Positions 16,134 to 24,503 are shown, numbered from the stretch's first letter. The stretch is DNA of 32,843 bases from Chitinophaga pinensis (GCA_945863965.1 CAMBBZ010000006.1:1-32843), one strand, 5' to 3'. Program-made: numbers and translations. The notes: generated by a model not told the origin, from the sequence alone.

Positions 16134-17837
16134 CTAGGTGGCGCTCAAGCCCTGCAATCGCTTTAATATAGCTTTGGGACCGTAACCGGCTAATTCGTAA
16201 AGAATGGAATTATTGCCGTGGGTAATGAAGGTGTCATCGATTCCCAAGTGTTGCCATTGAGCGGGTAACTGAGTTCCGAGTTCTTGTTTTAAAAAGTTGC
16301 CGATGCCTCCGGTTATAATGCCATCTTCAATGGTAATTATATGGGTATAGGTATCAAGATTGGTAATGGGGGGAAGGGGTTTGAGGCGCGCTAGGTGGAG
16401 CCAATCGACAAGAAGGGGTTCGAGGTGTTCTTCGATTTCCCCCAAAAGTTCGGTGGTTTTACCCGTGGTTATGCATAAAATACGGCTGTCGACCCTTTGT
16501 TTTAGCCAAGTTAAGGGCTGGGTAAACGCCGTTTTTATTGCCGGTAAGGGTCCTTTGGGATAGCGTATGCAAACGGGCTGCGGGTGGTTGAGCGATTCGT
16601 TTAGGGCGTAAACGAGTTCGTTTTCGTTAGCGGGCGACCATATTTGGATATTGGGTATAGGGAGAAGGAAGGCAAGGTCGAATACGCCGTGATGGGTAGG
16701 ACCGTCTTCGCCCACCAACCCTGCTCTATCGATACATACCGTAACGGGCAGTTCTTGAAGTGCAATATCGTGAATGAATTGATCGTAAGCGCGTTGCAAA
16801 AAGGTGCTGTAGATAGCCACAAATGGTTTTTTACCCGCTTGGGCAATTCCGGCGGCAAAGGTGAGGGCATGTTGTTCGGCAATGGTGACATCGACAAATC
16901 GTTCGGGAAAGGCATTAATGGCTTTCGACAATCCGCTAGAGCTGGGCATTGCAGGGGTAATTCCCATGACTTTGGGGTGCTTGGTTGCCAAGTCAAAGAT
17001 GGCATCTCCGAAGGCTTCGTGCCAAGCTCTTTTTGGGGAACTATGCGGTTGTACTTTTACATACTTAGGGGCGCTATGCCATTTGGTTTGTTCTATTTCA
17101 GCTGGGGCGTATCCTTTTCCTTTGATGGTTTTAACATGCAGTAGTTTCGGACCTTTAACCGCTTGTATGGAATGGATGGCCGTGGTAAGTTCAGCAATAT
17201 CATGTCCGTTTACAGGTCCTCCGTAATGGAGTCCAAAAAATTCAAACCACGATTGAAGTTCGGCAGCATTGGCTTGGTGAATGGCTCCGGCATTAGGGTC
17301 AATCCCCATTCCGTTATCATTAAATACAATTAATACATCGAGCGGATTGCTTTTAAGGTTATTGAGGGCCTCAAAGCTCATGCCACCCGTTAGGGCGCCG
17401 TCGCCAACGATACTAATTACGGTATGTTGTTGGGAGGGGGGCAGGTCGTATTGCGCCCAAGCCATCCCCATAGCGGCCGATATGGCGGTACTTGAGTGTC
17501 CGGTACCGAATGAATCGTAGGTACTTTCTGTTAATTTGGGAAATCCTGAAATACCCTCATAGGTGCGGATATGTTTAATATGTTCTTTACGGTGGGTTAG
17601 GATTTTAAAGGGATAACTTTGGTGACCTACATCCCAAATATAGCGATGCTGCGGAACCGGATAGGCCTTCATTAAGGTTACACAAAGTTCCACGACGCCT
17701 AAATTGGCGGCGAAATGTCCGCCTGAGTTTAAAATGGTTTCAATTATATATGCTCTTAGGTCTTCACAAAATTGGGGTAATTCGTTAAAATTCAATATTG
17801 ACAGGTCTTTGGGGTCCTGGTATTGGTGAAAATCCAT
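16134..17837 (-). CDS. dxs: 1-deoxy-D-xylulose-5-phosphate synthase
   Basis: Thiamine-diphosphate enzyme that joins pyruvate and glyceraldehyde-3-phosphate, the entry step of the MEP isoprenoid pathway. Landmarks: ANLGVVELCVTLM, WDVGHQSYPFKILTHR, GHSSTAISAAMGMA, the TPP/Mg motif GDGALTGGMSFEALNN...FNDNGMGIDPN, and the transketolase-C region TIAEQHALTFAAGIAQAG, YSTFLQRAYDQ and DRAGLVGEDGPTHHG. It has 567 residues against about 620 in E. coli; the C-terminal domain and central linker look compact, as in other Bacteroidota enzymes, and no key motif is missing. It is a single-gene unit convergent with tsaB-pabA across an 85-base gap. Confidence 0.97.
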   Translation of the reverse strand: MDFHQYQDPKDLSILNFNELPQFCEDLRAYIIETILNSGGHFAANLGVVELCVTLMKAYPVPQHRYIWDVGHQSYPFKILTHRKEHIKHIRTYEGISGFPKLTESTYDSFGTGHSSTAISAAMGMAWAQYDLPPSQQHTVISIVGDGALTGGMSFEALNNLKSNPLDVLIVFNDNGMGIDPNAGAIHQANAAELQSWFEFFGLHYGGPVNGHDIAELTTAIHSIQAVKGPKLLHVKTIKGKGYAPAEIEQTKWHSAPKYVKVQPHSSPKRAWHEAFGDAIFDLATKHPKVMGITPAMPSSSGLSKAINAFPERFVDVTIAEQHALTFAAGIAQAGKKPFVAIYSTFLQRAYDQFIHDIALQELPVTVCIDRAGLVGEDGPTHHGVFDLAFLLPIPNIQIWSPANENELVYALNESLNHPQPVCIRYPKGPLPAIKTAFTQPLTWLKQRVDSRILCITTGKTTELLGEIEEHLEPLLVDWLHLARLKPLPPITNLDTYTHIITIEDGIITGGIGNFLKQELGTQLPAQWQHLGIDDTFITHGNNSILYELAGYGPKAILKRLQGLSAT

Positions 17838-17947
17838 AGTGCAAATTACGGCGATATTTTTAGGTTCTTGAGATGGATATTACTAAATAGAGTCCTTTGA
17901 ATTAATAAATTCAGCAATATTTTGGTAATTTTCATCGGAAATTTAAT

Positions 17948-17967
17948 AAGTTTTTAATTTAAAACTT
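17948..17967. promoter_or_regulatory. Candidate operator palindrome upstream of the AT-hook gene
   Basis: AAGTTTTTAATTTAAAACTT: 7-base arms AAGTTTT and AAAACTT around a 6-base centre. Its right arm overlaps the candidate -33 TTG (17966-17968). A second short inverted repeat GAATT-AATA-AATTC lies at 17899-17912. Both are all-A/T-core sites of the kind AT-hook proteins bind, so autoregulation is a possibility only. Confidence 0.35.
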
Positions 17968-17996
17968 GTGTACCTAAAAATAATTAACTTTTTTTG
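17966..17996 (+). promoter_or_regulatory. Candidate promoter TTG-N20-TTTTTTTG for the AT-hook gene
   Basis: TTG at 17966-17968 and TTTTTTTG at 17989-17996, 20 bases apart; the -7 differs from TAnnTTTG at one base. The predicted leader is about 35 bases. The dxs and AT-hook genes share this 199-base AT-rich gap, which otherwise holds nothing I recognise. Confidence 0.4.
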
Positions 17997-18036
17997 TGAC
18001 TAGAACTTAATAGTACTTTATAACACTTAGTCAAAA

Positions 18037-18645
18037 ATGGAACAACCAACACAACCAAAAAAGAGAGGGAGGAAGCCCGGATCTAAAAACAAAACTAAAC
18101 GTGCAACCCTTAAAGGTTCAGGCAATTCTAGTTCGATTTTTGCTGAATTGGAGCGTGAACTTGGCAGTATGCTCAATCAAATTCATAAGGCTCAAGATAC
18201 CGCAGCCCGTGAATTAGAGCGCTTGGAAATAAAGCACTCACGTGAGTTGGAAAAACAAAAAGCGAAATTAGAAACGTCTGCAAATCTGTGGAAAAATCGC
18301 GCCAAAGAATACCGTAAAAAACTAACGGTATCGGGCACGCGCAGAGGTAAAGTAGGGCGTCCTGCTAGTGCATCTTCAGCCAAGCGTGGCAGGCCAGTTG
18401 GTTCTGCGGGTCGCAAGGGTGGAGGCCGCAAAAAAGCGGGCGAATTAACCAAACGTGATATAATTTTAAGTTTCGTTAAAGAACAAAACACGGCGTTGAC
18501 TTCACGTCAACTAATCGATGCCTTATTCTTAACGAGTGGTGAAAATGACAGAAAGCGTTTCTCTCAAGGTGTATATACAACCTTAACTTTGATGTACAAC
18601 AGAGGAGATTTAAAGAAAAAAGGGACCTTAATTACGCTTGCGTAA
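18037..18645 (+). CDS. AT-hook, coiled-coil, winged-helix-like DNA-binding protein
   Basis: Not a family I can name. The 202-residue, very basic protein has three visible parts. Residues 8-20 carry an AT-hook with extended basic tail (KKRGRKPGSKNKT). Residues about 34-95 are strongly heptad-like and charged (ELERELGSMLNQIHKAQ, LERLEIKHSRELEKQKAKLE), a predicted coiled coil for dimerising. Residues 101-133 hold two more GRP hooks (KVGRPA, KRGRPVGS) and a RKGGGRKK basic patch. Residues about 135-202 form a small helical domain (TKRDIILSFVKEQNTALTSRQLIDALF...RKRFSQGVYTTLTLMYNRGDLKKKG) shaped like a winged helix. I infer a nucleoid or regulatory protein that bridges A/T-rich DNA. It is a lone gene with its own terminator and ends by overlapping prmC. 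Confidence 0.82.
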   Translation: MEQPTQPKKRGRKPGSKNKTKRATLKGSGNSSSIFAELERELGSMLNQIHKAQDTAARELERLEIKHSRELEKQKAKLETSANLWKNRAKEYRKKLTVSGTRRGKVGRPASASSAKRGRPVGSAGRKGGGRKKAGELTKRDIILSFVKEQNTALTSRQLIDALFLTSGENDRKRFSQGVYTTLTLMYNRGDLKKKGTLITLA

Positions 18646-18646
18646 T
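18631..18646. repeat. Palindrome spanning both convergent stop codons
   Basis: ATTACGCTTGCGTAAT: 7-base arms with a 2-base centre (or 6-base arms with a CTTG loop). Read on the plus strand it encodes ITLA-stop of the AT-hook protein; on the minus strand it encodes ITQA-stop of PrmC. On the minus strand it is followed after 9 bases by TTTTTTC, so it may act as a weak terminator for the panD-prmC operon. Confidence 0.7.
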
Positions 18647-19429
18647 CACTTTCTTTATTACTTTTATAAATCGAGGGTTTCCAGAGAAATCCTCGATTTT
18701 TTTTGCTTCTAATTTCAAACTATTAAATACAGCTATGGTTTCCTGCCATAAAAATTGGTTAATTTCAAACCAAAATTCACCCGATGGGGTATGTTCAGAA
18801 AAAAGTGTTGCCATTTTTTTGTAAAATATTAGCGGATCCTCACCTGCAAATAGTGCGCTATGGGGCTCATGCAGGGTAACCTTATTGGATAAAGAAGACT
18901 TTTCTTGGATAGAAATATAGGGAGGATTTGATATCCAAATATCGGCCTTGGGTAGTAAATGTAATTTTAGGATATCGCCCAATTGAAATTTTAACCGGTT
19001 GCTGACCCCTAGTGATTCTGCATTATTGCGGGCTACATCCAGCGCATCATTGGAAATGTCTAAACCCATAGCGGTCCAGTTAGGTCGTTCCTTGAGCAAG
19101 GTAATGGGAATACATCCGGAACCGGTGCCTAAGTCGATTATGTGTTTAGGGGTATTGGAATGTTCATTTAGAATGAGCTCGCAAAGTTCTTCGGTTTCCG
19201 GCCGAGGAATTAACGTGTGCTTGTTAACATGAAACGTATAGCGATGAAAAAATGCGCGTTGCGTAATATATTGAATGGGTTCCAATTGGTGTAAGCGCGC
19301 CGAAATTTCGTCTAAAGAAACAGTGCCTTGGTAATCGTTTAAATGCAGTATTATACTATTAATTTCGTCTGTCGTGTACTGGTGTTGCAGCTTTTGTCGG
19401 AGTATATCGAGTTCAATCTTACTTATCAT
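18632..19429 (-). CDS. prmC: Release factor glutamine methyltransferase
   Basis: SAM-dependent N5-glutamine methyltransferase that modifies the GGQ motif of release factors RF1/RF2. The catalytic motif NPPY is present (ADIWISNPPYISI), preceded by the SAM site IIDLGTGSGCIPITLL and the pre-motif FLIPRPETEEL-like segment HTLIPRPETEELCELIL; LHEPHSALFAGEDPL follows. Length is 265 residues, slightly shorter than the usual 275-290, with a short N-terminal helical domain. It is last of the panD-led operon and overlaps its upstream neighbour by 11 bases. Its 3' end overlaps the AT-hook gene by 14 bases and contains that gene's terminator on the opposite strand. Confidence 0.96.
   Translation of the reverse strand: MISKIELDILRQKLQHQYTTDEINSIILHLNDYQGTVSLDEISARLHQLEPIQYITQRAFFHRYTFHVNKHTLIPRPETEELCELILNEHSNTPKHIIDLGTGSGCIPITLLKERPNWTAMGLDISNDALDVARNNAESLGVSNRLKFQLGDILKLHLLPKADIWISNPPYISIQEKSSLSNKVTLHEPHSALFAGEDPLIFYKKMATLFSEHTPSGEFWFEINQFLWQETIAVFNSLKLEAKKIEDFSGNPRFIKVIKKVITQA
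18668..18704 (+). terminator. AT-hook gene terminator embedded inside prmC
   Basis: A 14-base stem with one G-T pair, AAATCGAGGGTTTC (18668-18681) with GAAATCCTCGATTT (18686-18699), loop CAGA, and an 8-base T-run (18697-18704). It is a strong plus-strand terminator 22 bases after the AT-hook stop, yet all of it is coding sequence of prmC on the minus strand. The minus strand has no T-run after the stem, so prmC can read through. Confidence 0.9.
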
Positions 19430-21965
19430 AGTGAAAGCTGATGCGTTCTGTTTGTGTAATTCGTTGTTGGTCTCCTATATGGAGGGCCTCAAATTTAAGC
19501 ACATAATTCCCTGATTGGTAAATTCGCGGAAATTCTTCCAACAATAACGGATAAACGCCCGTTTGGGGTATTTGCAATCCGGTATGGATGGGTCCCAGTG
19601 GATTTCCCCAAGCGTCGAAAAGATAAATATTCAAATAATATCCGTTGTTGGGAAATTTGAAGCTCAGGTTCAATTGGGGTTCTAACCCGTTAATAATCCA
19701 AATTCTGCGGTCGAGTTCAATAAACTTTTTACTTGGTGGCCGTGCACTGGCATAGGTTCCAAAGCTGGGACTGCTGGGTTGGTTTAAGCTCAAATGGCTC
19801 ATCCAGTTTTGGCTGTTATTAGACGACAGTCCGAGGGCTTTTTTCTCTAAGGATCTTTGGGTGGTGACAGTTTGCGAGTGCATATCGCGATTAAATGGCG
19901 CTTTGTCTAATCTTCCATAAAGATGATGAACTATTTCAACGCTCCCGCCTTCGGATTTCAAATTGGGATAGGTACTAAGAGCCATGATTTGGTTGGGATT
20001 TACCGAATCGATTTGGCTGATGATATAGTGTGGATTTTGTGTAAAGACGAAAAATTCGCCCGGCATGAGCCATTTTCGGGGACTCGTAAAACAGGGTACA
20101 ATTACTTGGAGCTGGTTGCTAAGGTCGTAAATTAAAATATCTAAGTCGTTTAAGGATATGGCATGCTTCCCGCTATTATACACTTCTATAAAATCGCTAT
20201 TTTCTGTCGCCTCGAACCATATTTCGGTAATTTCAATGGGACTGTAACCAAGTGTGAAAAGGGGGCATTGGAGCGTTTTTAAGTTTTGATGGCGGTCGTA
20301 AAAGTGCAAGGCACAGGAGTCGGTAAACTTCAATCCATTAAATGTTAACAGTTGACCTGACGTGTAAAAAGTAGAATCTTTGATTTGGTCGTGAACGATA
20401 TAAATCCATTGTTGCGGCTTTAGGGTTTCGGTTAATTCTATGTAAATGAATGGCTTGATAAACACGGATCCGGCCAATAGTGGTGTATTTCTAGGTCGAG
20501 ACCGTTGGAGCATATGAGGAGGGGAGCCAGGAGTTCCCCCCTGATAGGCGTTGCTATACCATTCGCTGGCATTGCTGAAGGCACTTAAACTTTCGGGTGC
20601 CTCCAAAGAAACCCCACCGGAATAGTACACGGGATTTTGTTGTTCGTAATGGAGGGTTATGGAATCTAATAACCCCTGATTTGGGCTGTATAAAGTCAGG
20701 GTATTTTCAGCGGTTAAAAGGTTGAACGGAAAATTTATACAGGGAATGGAGTCGAAGTCGCGGCAGGTGGGACTTAAAATGATATAGTCGAGGGAGTCCC
20801 ATACATACTCGGGAAATAGGAATTTATTGGAGTTGATGGTGATTTCAGTTCCCTTAAGATTAATGTCGGATTTGGAGGTTTTGTGAAGTTCAATATATTC
20901 GGTTTCGGGTAAGTTACCATAAGAGGGAACAGCGTCGTAATGCACCTCTGAAAACCGAAGATCGCCGTAGGTTGGATTTTTGGGATAGTCGATGGGAATC
21001 CAAAATTGCGTATCTAGATACTGATTCTTACGGCTCTTAATGTTTCTTAGGGAAATAAAAGCAGAATCATTTAAAGGTTGGTTAAATACCACTTCTAGCT
21101 GTTGGTAATCGTTGTGATAATTAATGGTGCTAGGTGCTTGTTCAAATATAGAAATGTCTGTTAAATCTGGAATTTCAATTGCTTGATTAAATTGTAATCG
21201 AATTTGTTCGGAGTTGATTATTTGGGCTTGAACCAATTGTGGGGGTTGGTAGGTTAATGGGAGGGTGCAAACCTTGAATTGCGAAATGCGGTGGGTTCCA
21301 ATGGCAGTTTTGCCGTTCTGGAATATCCTCCAAAAAAGGCCACTTAGTTGGGTGGGATTTATTTTGATTTTATAGCAATACGGGGTGTCAGGAATCGTGG
21401 GGAAAAGCTTTAAGATTAGGTGTGAGGTGTTTTTGATGAGTTGAACTTGGTAGTGGTTTTTAGTTTGGTCGAAGATTTTTTCGGCACCCAAGAGGGTGTC
21501 TTTTGGCAGTTGAATAAATTGCATTTGATCTTTCGTATTGCCTATTTGAAAGTAGGCCTCACTGCCGTTGGTTAGGGTGTATCCAAAACAAAATCGATTG
21601 CTGGATGAGGTATTCAAATTAAGTTCAAGATTGAATTCCCATAAAATAGAATCGACGGGGGTTTTGAAGGGCACGCGTAATTCGTAGGAATGGGGATTTG
21701 TGTTGGTCGATTGGCTTTGTAAGGCGGCATTTTTGACGCCAAAAAGGGTTAAATCACCTTGGAAATAGGCAGGAATTTGCGCGTTTAAGGAATCGTTGTA
21801 TATGCATTGGGATTGAAGGCTATTGGGTATGCCAATACCAATTAAAATGAGGAAGAAACAAATCCGTGGAAGCGGTAATTGAACGGCGGATGCCGAATTC
21901 CGAGCTGTAAAAAGACTAAGAGAGCGTCCGATTTTTCCATTTAATGGAAACGAAGAATTGTCCAA
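19419..21965 (-). CDS. Large exported protein with two lamin-tail-like domains
   Basis: Exported, probably surface protein; about 848 residues from my chosen start. After a hydrophobic signal segment (ICFFLILIGIGIPN) and SLQSQ/C cleavage area comes an N-terminal beta-rich lectin-like region, an SbsA-like Ig segment (IRLQFNQAIEIPD), then a lamin-tail domain (LRFSEVHYDAVPSYG, ETEYIELHKTSKSDINLKG, PGSPP) and a second one (IEITEIWFEATENSDFIEVYN, AISLNDLDILIYD, GTYASARP). The C-terminus resembles a FlgD-like beta domain (LNIYLFDAWGNPLG, YQSGNYVLKFEAL); I do not see a clear T9SS type A tail. The start is uncertain: the frame has no ATG, GTG or TTG between the end of the upstream gene and the signal core, so the nearest usual one is TTG at 21965, inside that gene. 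It is fifth in the panD-led operon. Confidence 0.78.
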   Translation of the reverse strand: MDNSSFPLNGKIGRSLSLFTARNSASAVQLPLPRICFFLILIGIGIPNSLQSQCIYNDSLNAQIPAYFQGDLTLFGVKNAALQSQSTNTNPHSYELRVPFKTPVDSILWEFNLELNLNTSSSNRFCFGYTLTNGSEAYFQIGNTKDQMQFIQLPKDTLLGAEKIFDQTKNHYQVQLIKNTSHLILKLFPTIPDTPYCYKIKINPTQLSGLFWRIFQNGKTAIGTHRISQFKVCTLPLTYQPPQLVQAQIINSEQIRLQFNQAIEIPDLTDISIFEQAPSTINYHNDYQQLEVVFNQPLNDSAFISLRNIKSRKNQYLDTQFWIPIDYPKNPTYGDLRFSEVHYDAVPSYGNLPETEYIELHKTSKSDINLKGTEITINSNKFLFPEYVWDSLDYIILSPTCRDFDSIPCINFPFNLLTAENTLTLYSPNQGLLDSITLHYEQQNPVYYSGGVSLEAPESLSAFSNASEWYSNAYQGGTPGSPPHMLQRSRPRNTPLLAGSVFIKPFIYIELTETLKPQQWIYIVHDQIKDSTFYTSGQLLTFNGLKFTDSCALHFYDRHQNLKTLQCPLFTLGYSPIEITEIWFEATENSDFIEVYNSGKHAISLNDLDILIYDLSNQLQVIVPCFTSPRKWLMPGEFFVFTQNPHYIISQIDSVNPNQIMALSTYPNLKSEGGSVEIVHHLYGRLDKAPFNRDMHSQTVTTQRSLEKKALGLSSNNSQNWMSHLSLNQPSSPSFGTYASARPPSKKFIELDRRIWIINGLEPQLNLSFKFPNNGYYLNIYLFDAWGNPLGPIHTGLQIPQTGVYPLLLEEFPRIYQSGNYVLKFEALHIGDQQRITQTERISFHYDK

Positions 21966-23046
21966 TGGCCACAGAAGGAATGAAAATGGATTGGATAATG
22001 CTCGACACAACCATATGAATAAAGGAGGGGGCGTTTTCTGGTAATTTTGAAAAAAGCTTCCGAATGAAAAGAACTTCGCCGATGATTTTGAAAGACCAAA
22101 TGCTGAGGGGAATGACATACAAGGAGTGTAACCCCATAAAAAGTGTCAGCCCCCATAAATAAAGCAAGAATAATACGAATAAAAGTTGCGATTTTTGCGT
22201 CTGTCCGAATTCCTGATAGTGTGATTTTTTTGCCCATCGGATCCGCTGTTGCCATAATTCGCCCCAGGTGCTTACATTTTGGGTGCTAACAGCGGTTTGG
22301 AGGTCGTTGGCATAAACAACTTGCTTGTGATTTTTCAGAAAGGATTGGATCAGGAATATATCGTCGCCGCCGGCTACGTGCCAATTGTCTTCATAGGGCT
22401 TGCAGCTCATAAATGCGGACCGATTGAACAGCATATTGGCGGCGTTACCCATGCTCGGTTCTTTGCGGTTGGCGTGATAGGTGCTGAGTGCCACGAGCGC
22501 ATTGTTCTCGATTAGTTGATAAGAATTTACTAGGGAATTGGGTCCTTGGAATCGCATAAGCCCCAATGTTAAATCGCTGTTTTTTTGCTGATGAAGGCCG
22601 TATAAATGCTGAAGGGCTTTTGCATTAAGGGTGCAATCGGCATCGGTCGTATAAATGATTGGCGCAGTGGCATTGGCGATTGCCCATTGTAAACAGGCTT
22701 TCTTGCCTACACTATTAATAGGGGCCTGGTAAAGGTGGAAATTAACATGTGCGTATATCGGATGGTCCTGAATACGGGTGTTGGATTGGTCGGTACTGTG
22801 GTCATTGACCAAGAGAACAGTAATCGGTAGTGCGTTTAAAAGGCCAGCGCAGCCATCGAGAAAGGGGTTTAGAACGGACTCTTCGTTGCGAAAAACGCAA
22901 ATAAGTGTAAGGGTATTATTTGGAATTATCGCAAGGGGAGTCGTATCGCTTGCATAAAATTGAACGATGCGATTCCATTGCCAAAGGTGTGTTAAAGTCC
23001 ACAGACCTGCTAAAAACCAAAGGGCGGTATGCAGGGTATTCGGCAT
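21916..23046 (-). CDS. Family 2 glycosyltransferase, membrane anchored
   Basis: GT2 enzyme of 376 residues with a GT-A catalytic domain flanked by membrane segments. An N-terminal hydrophobic helix (TALWFLAGLWTLTHLW) precedes the domain; LTLICVFRNEE starts the fold, LLVNDHSTD is the nucleotide-sugar loop, YTTDADC is the DxD-type metal site, GGDDIFL supplies the acceptor-side acid and QQRIRWAKKS is the QxxRW-like motif of processive-type GT2s. Two to three C-terminal membrane segments follow (LLFVLFLLYLWGLTLFMGL and others). Donor and product are unknown. It lies 10 bases after rfaE2 and near a flippase-like gene, so a role in cell-surface glycan or glycolipid synthesis is likely. Confidence 0.9.
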   Translation of the reverse strand: MPNTLHTALWFLAGLWTLTHLWQWNRIVQFYASDTTPLAIIPNNTLTLICVFRNEESVLNPFLDGCAGLLNALPITVLLVNDHSTDQSNTRIQDHPIYAHVNFHLYQAPINSVGKKACLQWAIANATAPIIYTTDADCTLNAKALQHLYGLHQQKNSDLTLGLMRFQGPNSLVNSYQLIENNALVALSTYHANRKEPSMGNAANMLFNRSAFMSCKPYEDNWHVAGGDDIFLIQSFLKNHKQVVYANDLQTAVSTQNVSTWGELWQQRIRWAKKSHYQEFGQTQKSQLLFVLFLLYLWGLTLFMGLHSLYVIPLSIWSFKIIGEVLFIRKLFSKLPENAPSFIHMVVSSIIQSIFIPSVAIGQFFVSIKWKNRTLS

Positions 23047-23056
23047 GAGATTTTAT

Positions 23057-23554
23057 TTAGGACCGAAACGTATCTATAATTTTACGTTCGATGTTGGTGG
23101 TGGAATAGCCGGGCAAGAATTCGATGGTGCATACCGATCCACCGTGCTGGGTTACCCAATCGGCGCCTACAATTTCACTAATTTGATAGTCGCCTCCTTT
23201 AACAAGTACGTTGGGGGTGATGCATTCGATAAGTTCTTTCGGTGTGTCTTGGTCAAAAATCACAACCGCATCTACACACCTGAGAGCCGCCATAACGGCC
23301 GCGCGCGAGTCTTGACTTTGCAAAGGTCGTGCTGGTGATTTATTGAGTCGGTATACCGATTGATCGCTATTGATTCCCACGATAAAAAAATCAGCCAATT
23401 CGGCCGTTTTTTCTAGATAATGCACATGACCCGCATGTAAAATATCGAAAACCCCATTGGTAAAAACAATGGATTTCCCAGCGGCTTTAATGGGGCTGAG
23501 GTGTTCAAGAATTTCCTGCGAACTCCAGATATTAAGCGGTTTCGGCACGTTCAT
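23057..23554 (-). CDS. rfaE2: Heptose 1-phosphate adenylyltransferase RfaE2-like
   Basis: Nucleotidyltransferase of the cytidylyltransferase superfamily, 165 residues, matching the stand-alone C-terminal half of HldE. Motifs: VFTNGVFDILHAGHVHYLEK (the HxGH nucleotide site), FIVGINSDQSV, SRAAVMAALRCVDAVVIFD and PNVLVKGGDYQISEIVGAD with the ending GYSTTNIERKI (cf. STT/S-II motif). It should activate D-glycero-beta-D-manno-heptose-1-phosphate to ADP-heptose for lipopolysaccharide core or S-layer glycan; no kinase half or GmhA/GmhB is adjacent. It overlaps the flippase-like gene by 23 bases. Confidence 0.93.
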   Translation of the reverse strand: MNVPKPLNIWSSQEILEHLSPIKAAGKSIVFTNGVFDILHAGHVHYLEKTAELADFFIVGINSDQSVYRLNKSPARPLQSQDSRAAVMAALRCVDAVVIFDQDTPKELIECITPNVLVKGGDYQISEIVGADWVTQHGGSVCTIEFLPGYSTTNIERKIIDTFRS

Positions 23555-24503
23555 TTTTCTGTAATTCGTAAAATAGAAGTCCGTAGCAAATACCGCCTAA
23601 AACGATATGGAAAATATTGGAAAATGCGACGGTAAATATGCCAAAGGTAGCGGCATTGCCTTCGGTAAAACCAAAAACGAGGGTCAATCCGTAAGCAATG
23701 GAATACCAAACACCGGCGCCTCCTGGAACAGGGATAATAATTCCCAAAGAGGAAAATAGCAATATGGCGAGGGCGTTTCCAATGGTTAAATGTGCGGTTA
23801 TTTCAAGGGCTTCTAGCTGCAAATACATGCTCATCCAGTAACAAAACCAAATAGCCAAAGAAAGTCCCCAAAACGTTCCTTTTTCTTTTACTTGAAAAAC
23901 GCTGTTGATTCCCGAGAGTAATTTTTGAAGAATGCCGTTGGGATTTTTTTCTTTTTTGGGAAATAGTTTACGTGCGACAATAAAGCTAACGGCGGCCCCG
24001 GCTAAAATGAGCAACGCCATGGGACCGTGGGTGCGCAGGGGTAGCCAAATGGAGGTGTAGGCGAATTCGGAAATTACGTTATACTGAATAAGTAAGCATA
24101 GAAGGCCCATGAAAGCCATCGTAATTAGGTCTATGATACGTTCTGTAATAACCGTTCCAATAAGGGTTTCAACAGGTGCTTTTTCGCTTTTTGCGGTGAG
24201 GGCGCATCGAACTACTTCGCCGCCGCGTGAGGTGGCGGCATTGACTAAATAACCGGCCATAACGGAATAAAAGGCTCTCCGCACGTTAAGCGGATACCCC
24301 GTGGTAGCCCCAAGGATGCTCCACCGGTAGGCACGCAAAAAATGAGCGAGCAACATGATTAAAATTCCGATAAAAATAAGTCCATAATGGGCGCCTTGTA
24401 TGGCTGTCCAAGTGGCTGTCCAATCGGTTTTATACCCTATATAGCCAAAAACCGATACGGCGAGTATTAGCATAACGATGCGGCTAAGGGTTTTTTTATT
24501 CAT
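23532..24503 (-). CDS. Lysylphosphatidylglycerol-synthase-type flippase-like membrane protein
   Basis: Integral membrane protein of 323 residues with about eight hydrophobic segments, matching the UPF0104/LPG_synthase_TM family (YbhN, AglD-like). Family landmarks are HFLRAYRWSILG after TM2, GYLVNAATSRGGEVVRC and TERIIDLITMAFMGL, then PVPGGAGVWYSIAYGL near the C-terminus. Members are associated with lipid or glycolipid translocation, or act as the membrane part of MprF. No aminoacyltransferase domain is fused here, so this is the stand-alone form. Its start overlaps the panD stop (TGATG) and its end overlaps rfaE2, so the three are translationally coupled. Confidence 0.9.
   Translation of the reverse strand: MNKKTLSRIVMLILAVSVFGYIGYKTDWTATWTAIQGAHYGLIFIGILIMLLAHFLRAYRWSILGATTGYPLNVRRAFYSVMAGYLVNAATSRGGEVVRCALTAKSEKAPVETLIGTVITERIIDLITMAFMGLLCLLIQYNVISEFAYTSIWLPLRTHGPMALLILAGAAVSFIVARKLFPKKEKNPNGILQKLLSGINSVFQVKEKGTFWGLSLAIWFCYWMSMYLQLEALEITAHLTIGNALAILLFSSLGIIIPVPGGAGVWYSIAYGLTLVFGFTEGNAATFGIFTVAFSNIFHIVLGGICYGLLFYELQKNERAETA

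Noticed and set aside
16644-17144. 166-residue plus-strand ORF opposite dxs
   Set aside because: Antisense shadow of dxs.
19419-21965. T9SS sorting domain on the lamin-tail protein
   Set aside because: The C-terminus resembles a FlgD-like beta domain and lacks the PNP and terminal K-basic pattern seen in the 2242-4332 protein.
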